Source of the DNA: Ptychodera flava
Lineage: Eukaryota > Hemichordata > Enteropneusta > Ptychoderidae
Length of the DNA stretch: 64,000 nt
Assembly: GCF_041260155.1 (NCBI RefSeq)
Contig: NC_091943.1
Span: 21,576,283-21,640,282, forward strand
Direction: 5' to 3'
Numbering within the stretch: position 1 is the stretch's first letter; every line of letters begins with the position of its first letter. Positions 55,800 through 64,000 of the stretch are shown here, one piece after another. The notes below the pieces were generated by a model that had not been told where the DNA came from, made no database searches, and was given only the letters and a program-made list of their open reading frames with translations. The position numbers and the translations under genes are program-made.

Positions 55800-56090
55800 G
55801 TTGAGTTCGAGAGTTGAAAATGTGGAGTTCGAAAGTTGAAAATGGGGAATAGCAATCCCAAATGTTGAGTTCGATAGTTGAATGTTGAGTTGTAAGCTTA
55901 TAGTTGAAAATGGGGAGTTTGAATGTTGCATGTCGAGTCGTATAGTTGAAAATGGGGAGTTTGAATGTTGAATGTCGAGTTGTATAGTTGAAAATGGGGA
56001 GTTTGAATGTTGAATGTCGAGTTGTATAGTTGAAAATGGGGAGTTTGAATGTTGAATGTCGAGTTGTATAGTTGAAAATTGGGAGTTAGA
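55800..56090. repeat. 42-bp minisatellite, right arm (inverted)
   Basis: About six 42-bp units in the opposite orientation to the left arm, with a degenerate inner edge (55800-55890). Confidence 0.9.
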
Positions 56091-56122
56091 ATATTGGCCT
56101 TGATTACGCGCCATACTATCAC

Positions 56123-58300
56123 CATTATGTGACTGACATTCTTGACATTTGAAATTTTCAAGTTATTATCTATCTATTATTATGATGAGTACATATCAAA
56201 CAAGTTCATCAGGTTGCGTAAGATTATTTTGGATAAAAATAACATTTAATGTGTGAATGGGGCATTTTCTGAAAGATCGCCATTTAATACAGTTAATGAG
56301 GTAGCTAATCCCTTTATCTTTTATTCACTATCTTACATAATAAAGTTTAATACAGTTCCGCCCAGTTGCCGGTCATTGACTCCATGTTAATTGAACATCA
56401 AATGTAACAATTAAACACAAGAGCAGCAATAATGAGTTAACATCACGACCTCACTTTCAAATGTCTACTGCAGTCGTAGCGGGCGCTATTCATCATTCTG
56501 TCGAAACTGAGCATCAACAACTTTCAGCACCTCTCATTGCAAGCGCTGTGACTGTCACCACGGTTACTCTGGTGTCACCAAGGTGACCAAGATTAAGTGC
56601 CATGTGAGGTACCGGCATCAATTTATTATATTTTTATCAGTCAAACTTAGAATGGTGTTACGCCTCATCCTGAACACTCAGACGTTAACTGTGTAAGTCC
56701 CCAGCATAAATATCACTTCGCTCAAGTCGACCGAATAAAAACCTGCAGATAACAGGCACTGGTGCCATGGATGGAACAGAAAATTTTCTTGATGCAACAG
56801 TTTACGCCCACGGTACAGAGACACCTTGTATCATCATTATCTCCCTTGATACAAGACAACACAAAATCTACATATTGTGGAGTCGTATTACCATATTCCG
56901 AGTCGAAATGACTGCTGACAGGGCGATTGTCGCCATTCACAGCAACTTAGGGAGTCCATTGTGTATAATGCAATGATAACGGTAAGATTCAGCCAACCAA
57001 TTGGATAACAGCTTCCGAGATGCTGCACATTTGCCCTAAAATGACGATGGAGCTCTCTATTCATTAACTCCTTGAAAACTTGGATAGTCGTCAGTAATAT
57101 TTTTTCGCCGCGGGTTATATACTACCATACAAACCCAAATAATTTAGACCGTTTGGCAGAGATCGTTTAGGCATACCTACAATTTGACAGTTTCTTGTTT
57201 TTCACTCAAACGCCATCATTTTTATCATTGAGGGGCAACTTTTAATTTTCATAACGCTTTACTGAACAAAAACAAAACGACTTCAATTTCTGTCTCGAAA
57301 CTGGTTCAAAACTGATAGGCTCACCCAGTTTTGTATGAAGCACCTTCACGGTGAATAGGAATTCATTCCTCACGACCTACATGAGACTGTGTGTCATAGA
57401 CCCTGCAGCAACTTTACTATTATGGCTTTTAAATTGAGTATACGGTATTCTTTGTGCACTTTGATGTGTATGCACTCGGTAGGCAAAACCGTATTCGTAC
57501 CAGTACAGTCAGATAATGATATACAATGAAACACATACATACTTTTATAGGGATTATTTCATTCAGTTTTTCGCTACGTCATCACGGTAAATATTTTGTC
57601 AAACAAACTTTTGAAGCACTCTACCTTGACTACTGAACAAACAAACGAAATATTGATTTTGGTGTCGATTGGTAGGCAATCTGATAAGCAAAATATGTAA
57701 ATTACCACGTGTCATGAATGAAGGTGAAAATCCTTTAAGGCATAAACCTAGTTATTTACTCGTTTTCCTTTTAAACAAGCGTTTCTTGTTTTAGTGGACC
57801 CTAACAAGTCTCTGAATATAACAGTGAAATCAAGCAAACTCTGAAAATCTATCGAAGATCTCTAAAGATCTACGCCTTCAACCTTGCCACACAAGAAAGA
57901 GAAAGACGTCAGCTCTAATATTCACTTCAGGAGAAAGCATAAAGAAATATACTCACCGGGATACTCTTTTTGAAATAGAGACGATTTTAAAGTTTACTAT
58001 CAGGGAGTAGAGGCAACAGGAGACGCTACTTTTGTGTCAGTTTTGTCATTTCAGAATGCTAGCCCGACTGAAAAACGTTGTACTCGTCAGCTGTTATTAG
58101 TAAAAATTTAACTGTGACGTCACTGTGGGAAATTTTCGAAATTCAAATTAGATTTGATCATAGTGGTGACAGCCAGACCTATGCAAAGTCAACTTTTGCT
58201 TGGACTTTCGATCTTTTATTCGTTTTGTGCCTCGTAAATATGACCGTCCGTCACCAATTTTACTTGTTTTTTAGTGACTGCTTGGCTCAATAACACCTAC
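56123..58300. other. Intergenic stretch, nothing recognised
   Basis: No splice-bounded coding block, domain or tandem repeat seen on either strand. A small inverted GTGACTGTCACCACGGTTAC / GGTGTCACC cluster occurs near 56545-56585. Confidence 0.4.
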
Positions 58301-58328
58301 ACGTCGACATGTTCTTGTTTGTTCAGTC

Positions 58329-58860
58329 AAGAGATAACCTATGTCAGCTCGGGTATTATTTGACTCGGAGTGCCTTTCAAATATAACCAACGGCCTAAAT
58401 TACCGAGAAATTTATTACTACAGGACGTGATGACCTAAAATCAACGAGGCGTTATTTGACTCGGTGCCGCACATACAATATACAGTGCAGGGGCCTTCAC
58501 TCCCACTGTCCAGTAGAGGAAGTTGTTCTAGGCGACTGTGATTCAATGCATTTCATGTCATCTGTTTTACACATTTTTAATTTCTATCTCCATTTCGATA
58601 CGTCACAAATAAGTTCCTTCTATGGCCTATGTCAGGGCTTATACGACCTAAATTCTTATCACTAGCCTGGGCAAAACTCCATATGAAGTGCTTTAACAAT
58701 GTGCAAGTCTATAAAAAAGGCCAGAATAGCTGGTGAATCTACTCTAGCCTATAGTTCTCGGTATACGTGTCAGGCGCTCAGTAGGTTTTGTGAGTCCGAC
58801 GTCTATAAAGGTAACCTTTGCCCCCGCTCTTGACATTTTACATTTGCTTTAGAGTACCTC

Positions 58861-58928
<68 letters not shown>

Positions 58929-61900
58929 GGGCGAGCATAGTTTTCGATAAAAATATACTCGGCCCTTATATTTGGTATCCGTTCATTTAATTTGCTGAAT
59001 CATGACAGCCAAAATTTTATTGATAAAGAAAACCATTTGAAAGTGTTCTATGCTTACATCTACTGTTAATAAACAAATGTGTTCTTATAACACATTTTTG
59101 GATTAGTATCATTTCTTAATCTACGTGTCACTATTAATGAGTCAAGAAACACCAAAGAAATATAACCCAAAATATATGATCAGTCGTACGCGTCTTGAAT
59201 TAGAATGAAAATGGTTCTTTGCATTCCTCTTTCTCCCTTTCGCGTAAGGGTTCCGTGTTCTGAAGTCTCTTCTTCAACACTTCGATTTACGTGACCCTGA
59301 GTAACGATCGAAAATGGCTAATTCTGAACAAAAATGTGTGATCGGGGGCGAACGAGAGGATAAAAGTAACATCGCGATACTCTATTGGAAATTGGCAATC
59401 TGAAGGTAAAGGAAGCTTGCTGCACTATTAGACCGCGTTTGTTGGAATGCTAGCCCCATCCGTTGTACATGCCAGCCGCCCTTTGAAAGGAAGATTGTGG
59501 CGTCTAGTTAAATTTGGCAGTTAAGATGCAGATTAGATTTGTAACAGTTGTGTGAGTCTGACGTCTTGATATCTTGTTTGTGACCTTTTGGCACAGATTG
59601 ATAAACTTATCATTCAACTGCCAAAAAGTAAACATCCAGGTCAGGTACGCGGTTTTCTCACAAATAACGCCCTGTACTGTTCTGATAAGCTGTGTTCTAA
59701 CAAATAACACCCCGCATACATGCAGTGCACGTAAGCTGTGACCTCTTAAAATGGCTTACGTGCGATTTGACTCATGCCGCTCGTAAAACATTAACACAGG
59801 AGTCTTTTACTCAGTACCTGGCAGAGATGTAATATTTTACAAGACCACGATGCAATGCACTTCATGTGAACTGTTCAACTCTGACAGCACGGTAGGCAAA
59901 TTCAATTGCTGTCAGAAGACAGATTGAAAAGTGATGCCGCGGATGAAGCGCTTGGTGAGCAGTGGCTCATTTCTCTGCTATTTGATTACCGTGTATTTCA
60001 TGGAACCGTTAGGAATATAAACGACTTTTGAAATTTTTGAAATGATCATCAGGAGTTAGCGTTAGCTGGAGAATGCCGACAGAAAAAAAAACTAAGTTCC
60101 TATCTGTCAGAGAATATTAAGAAAATTTGACTATCTTACATATGGACAAAGCGAAACCATACACAGTAGAAACCATAGGCAGTAGCAAGTCCAATGTCTA
60201 TGGCGAAACTAAACACTTTTTAATGGCTAAAGGCTCATTAAATATCATTTGCATATAAAACATCGTTAATTGAACGAAAACAATGGCATTAGTGAAACTC
60301 TGAGATACGGAGAAACACCCATGAAATCCTTTTTATTTTCCTCGGTCATACTCAGCGACTTCTTTTTATTGAAATACTCGTTCTTTTCTCATGGCGTTTG
60401 CTTAGTTAGATTTCGAACTGTTATCATTGTCAAATACAGGAAAAACTGAAGAAATTACTGGTATAACTACTGGAGACCCACATACACACATATAAAACGT
60501 TAATCTCGATTTACTTTCTTTCTTATATAATGTAACATTAGCTGTTACTTTGAGTGACTCAGCAAAGATTTAACACGTGAAATGCGAGATATATAGCATG
60601 TGTTGTGAATGTACATCAGAACTCAATAAAATCTAACTATCATTATCTTATCGTTTAAACAGAGACATGATAACCTTTGTCCGCCAGGGTATTATTTGAC
60701 TCAGCCTGCCTTCCAAATGTGGTCCCTGGAATCCAATACTGAGATCTTATTTATTGAAGGACGCGATGACCTCAAATAGCCAGGGCGTTATTTGACTCCC
60801 GCCGCTCATATGAAGTGCAGGAGCCGCTACTTACTGTCTGGCACAAATGAAAGGAAGATATTCTGAGCGATTATGATGCCATTCAATTCATGTCACCTGT
60901 TTTACATATTTAATTGTTTTCTCGAGAAAATGATTTGTCAAATCTTCTTGCCTGTTTAAGGGCATCATGATGTAAACACACGACAACAATTTCAAGTCAT
61001 TACCACACGCCCGTATGCACAGCACTGTACATGTTTTTGCGCAAGCCTGCGTCACAGCACACTGTCCTCATGATTATCTTTGTCAGCAAATCCTGTATCA
61101 CATCTCTGTGCAAGGTGCCGCACAGAATCTATTAATAAATTATTTTCCTTGGATATATAGCCAAGAGCTAGCTATAGCAAAGAGCTGGTTAGCAAAACAG
61201 CTTCTTTACAGAATAAAAAGTGCATTGAATATCATGTGTGCGTGAAATTATTATTTAAACAAGTGTACGGCAACAAAGGAATGGGAGTAACCAATGGTTA
61301 CTGAGAGAGAAATTGTTATGTCCACTTTTGTCGACAGATTTTACATCAAAAGTCACAAATTTTTTTACAGTCTTCTTCGTCATACTTTGTGGCTGATTTT
61401 ATTTAAACACTCGCTTTTTTTTGCTTTTTCTGATTTATAGTTTGGCCTGTCATCACCCTCGAAATTTAATTAGATATGGACAAAACATAGGAAGAAATGA
61501 TATATTGATAGATAAGTTCTGAGGACACACCGTACATATACCTACAAAATGTAAATCTTCACTAATTTTCTTTCTCAATCTGACATTAACAGTTACCGTG
61601 GGTGACTCAGCAAAGATTCAACAATTGGCATGTGTAATGTATGTACATCAGAACTCAATAACACCTAACTGTCACTATCTTATAGTTTAGAAAGGCATGT
61701 GATAACCTTTGTCCGTCAGGGTGTTATTTGGCTCAGCTTGCCTTCCAAAGTAACATTTGTCCCAGTACAGTGCAGAGAACTTTATGATTCAAGGACGCAA
61801 TGACCTTATATGGCTAGGGTGTTATTTGAACCACGCCACCCATACAATTCACAGTGCAGGAGCCGATCACCCACTGTCTGTAAGTCATTCTATGAGACTG

Positions 61901-63720
61901 TAATCAGTGTAATACAATAAATTTCTCGCCGACCTTTCTCCCGAAAATGATTCGTCACATCTCTGGTCCAATCACATGTATTTTGTCTAAAGCCCAACCT
62001 CACAACAGCACTAGCAAGTTATTGTCACAGTCCCTTGTGCACAACTAGAACTTTTTCGATGATTGCGAGTCACACAATGGTGACGGCCCTCGTTGTTGTC
62101 TTTGCCACAGAGTAACATAGACAGTATCTTTCTCTATGTCTTTGCTGACACAGTGCAAGACGCCAGACAGGATCTATTGAACAGCAATTTCCATGATGTT
62201 CGTAAACAAACGCTAGCCCGTGCTCTCACAATAATCTAAAATTTTACTAGTCTAAGAGTAACACAGAAGCCTATAAAGTGTTCAAGGTAAGTTATATTTC
62301 AACAAACTGATAAAAATTAACTACCCACAGTCCAGAAGATGATATCACATTTATTTTATCAGAAGGAAACCGTGTATTGAAACCGCCAAAAGAACTATTT
62401 AAAATAATCTAAGAGAAGTGAATCAAAACTAATATTTCGATGGCATGAAATTTACTTATCATGCATACATACCGGCATTGAGATATTAATTGTTATCAAA
62501 AGAGGCTAAAGTGTGACTATAGTGATCATTTTTACATCATAATCATTATTTTTATAATTTTTACGACCTCCCAAGGCTACTTCAGAAGAGTGAAGATGTT
62601 AACACTTTGACGGTTATTCATTAAGCTTACTTTTAATTCTTACTTTTAATTCTTGTCACTAGAATACCAGACGAAATGCTATACTGGTATTAAACTGCAG
62701 AACACTCACAAACATTCACTTATAAACCATAGATCTAAATTTTGTTTTCTTTCTGAAACTAAAAGTAAGAGATTCTGTGGATGACTCAGCAAAGTTGTAA
62801 AGAGTGCAAACCAAGATAAATGACCAGCTGTTACAAATGCACGTCAGAACTCGATAAAACCTAACTGTCACTATCTTATCGTTTTAACAGGCATGTGATA
62901 ACCTTTGTCCGTTAGGGTGTTATTTGCCTTTCAAATGTAAAGTGAGCTTTATTATTCAAGGACGTATTGCCTTATATGGCTAGGGCGTTATTTGAACTAC
63001 GCCACCCATACAATTCACAGTGTAGGAGCTGTCACCCACTGTCTGGTACAAAGTAAGTCATTCTATGAGACTGTGATTTCATGTCACCAGTTTTACAGAT
63101 TGTAATTTTTCTCTGGAAAATTATTCCTCATCTTTTCTGCCTATGGACTGTCACAACAGCATTCACAAATTATTATTATAAATTTAATACACGTCAGAAC
63201 TCATAAAACCCTCAATGTAACTATCGTCTCGTTTAAAAAGGCATGTGATAGCTTCTATCCGTTAGGGCGTTATTTGCTTCAGCCTGCATTCCAAATGTGA
63301 CCTTTGGCCTCCCTACATAGAAATGTATTATTCAAGGACGTGGTGACCTTAAATTGCCGAGGTTTTATCTGACTCATTCCGCCCACGCAAAATCCAGCGC
63401 AATTGCCTGCATTCACTGTCTGGTACAAAAGGAAGTCATTCTATGCCACTGTACTGCATTTATGGAGGGACCATGCCTCGTCTCACGTGTTTAACATCTT
63501 TTAAATTTTCCAACGAAAATTGTTCGTCACATCTTTTCTGTCAAAGGACTGTTTGAGACATGGCAATCTTAGGTAATTATAATACACGCCGGTGTGCACA
63601 GCACTGAATGTACACGTTTTGAACAACTGCCAGTTATAGCGCGGGACCTGTCCTCATTCAACGCTGTCTCTGCTGACACAATCTGTAACATAGCTCTGTG
63701 CCAGACAGGATCTCTTGAGG
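58329..63720 (+). repeat. Degenerate tandem array with roughly 1.1-kb units
   Basis: Blocks with GATAACCTTTGTCCG, GTTATTTGACTC, AGTGCAGGAGCC and CACTGTCTGG recur near 58330, 60665, 61695, 62895 and 63240, with a weaker copy at about 59690. Longer units (60360, 61400 and 62650 starts) add a TTTCTTTCT stretch and TGACTCAGCA. Copies differ by many point changes and indels. Confidence 0.75.
58864..58925. repeat. GA microsatellite
   Basis: About thirty GA units. Confidence 0.95.
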
Positions 63721-63923
63721 GAGTGATTTTTCAGGTCGTTTAAAGGGCTAGCCGGTACGTTAAATATTGAGAGATCGTGAGAGCTCAACTCTGAGTTACA
63801 GCGGTACAGAATCAGTGACATAGTGGGACGTGGAGTCGTGTGGCCTTTGAACCATAGGTTTCATCGGCGATAACTGTGTGACGAACTTCAAGGGTAGGAA
63901 GAGGGCTAAAGACAGCTTGAAAC

Positions 63924-64000
63924 ATGGCTCTTTCGATTTATGTGGTTCTGAAGAACGGTGAAACAATTAAGCCCATTCTAGACATCAATGTGAACATTAA
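63924..64000 (+). CDS. Possible first coding exon, cut by the window end
   Basis: An ATG in good context (GAAACATGG) opens a frame with no stop to the window edge: MALSIYVVLKNGETIKPIL, then DINVNI. The upstream 200 bp is less repetitive than the rest and could be leader. I do not recognise the product; 25 residues are too few to name a family. Confidence 0.35.
   Translation, partial: MALSIYVVLKNGETIKPILDINVNI

Larger units (their letters stand above)
54090..56115. mobile_element. Foldback element with 42-bp minisatellite terminal repeats
   Basis: Both ends start TATGGCGCGTAATCAAGGCC in opposite orientation and run straight into a 42-bp tandem repeat: about 12 units on the left (to about 54600) and 6 on the right (about 55890-56090). 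TATCAC flanks each end (54084-54089, 56117-56122), a possible short target duplication. The core (54840-55790) has an open frame of unknown product and two strong hairpins. Confidence 0.65.

Noticed and set aside
1..64000. tRNA, rRNA or other structural RNA genes
   Set aside because: No cloverleaf with A and B boxes or rRNA core motif was noticed by eye. The hairpins found behave like transposon parts.

Overview
The window is eukaryotic nuclear DNA. Genes are split by GT-AG introns, long intronic and intergenic stretches carry microsatellites and satellite-like arrays, and several non-autonomous DNA transposons and one LINE fragment are present. The coding content (a MET/RON-type receptor tyrosine kinase with IPT/TIG domains, and flavin-containing monooxygenases) is animal. 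The repeat style suggests a marine invertebrate, perhaps a non-vertebrate deuterostome such as a hemichordate, cephalochordate or echinoderm. The species cannot be fixed from the sequence alone.

Left part, 1-10.8 kb: no gene recognised. It holds a 226-bp satellite (about 0.65-2.26 kb) whose copies carry a perfect DR1 nuclear-receptor motif, 146-bp-type monomer arrays, a trinucleotide microsatellite, a TTAA-ended MITE, a 150-bp array next to a GTGC microsatellite, and a 1.56-kb PIF/Harbinger-like element with a TTA target duplication.

Middle, 10.8-40.1 kb, plus strand: one large gene assembled here from 17 exons (992 in-window codons, 5' end missing). A short linker exon leads to three tandemly duplicated Ser/Thr/Pro-rich exons, then about three IPT/TIG domains, one transmembrane helix, and a complete tyrosine kinase domain (P-loop, [11 protein letters not shown], YxxxYY activation loop, APE) with a short tail. 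All splice phases agree. Its introns hold nested transposons, two of them within 20 bp of splice sites, and several foldback elements.

Right-middle, 40.7-53.5 kb: a decayed LINE fragment, a direct segmental duplication (42.2 and 47.2 kb), and two complete two-exon flavin-containing monooxygenase (FMO) genes on the minus strand (44.9-46.9 and 51.5-53.5 kb). They share exon-1 length and intron position. A fragment between them matches the 5' flank and intron of the first FMO, so the locus probably had a third copy or an unequal exchange.

Right end, 53.9-64 kb: a 2-kb foldback element whose terminal inverted repeats are themselves a 42-bp minisatellite, about 2 kb with nothing recognised, then a degenerate array of roughly 1.1-kb units, three of which carry a TGACTCAGCA (AP-1/antioxidant-response type) site. 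A possible first coding exon opens at 63924 and runs off the window.

The receptor and the FMO genes show no functional link. The receptor would act at the plasma membrane. The FMOs would act at the endoplasmic reticulum in oxidation of nitrogen- or sulfur-containing small molecules.
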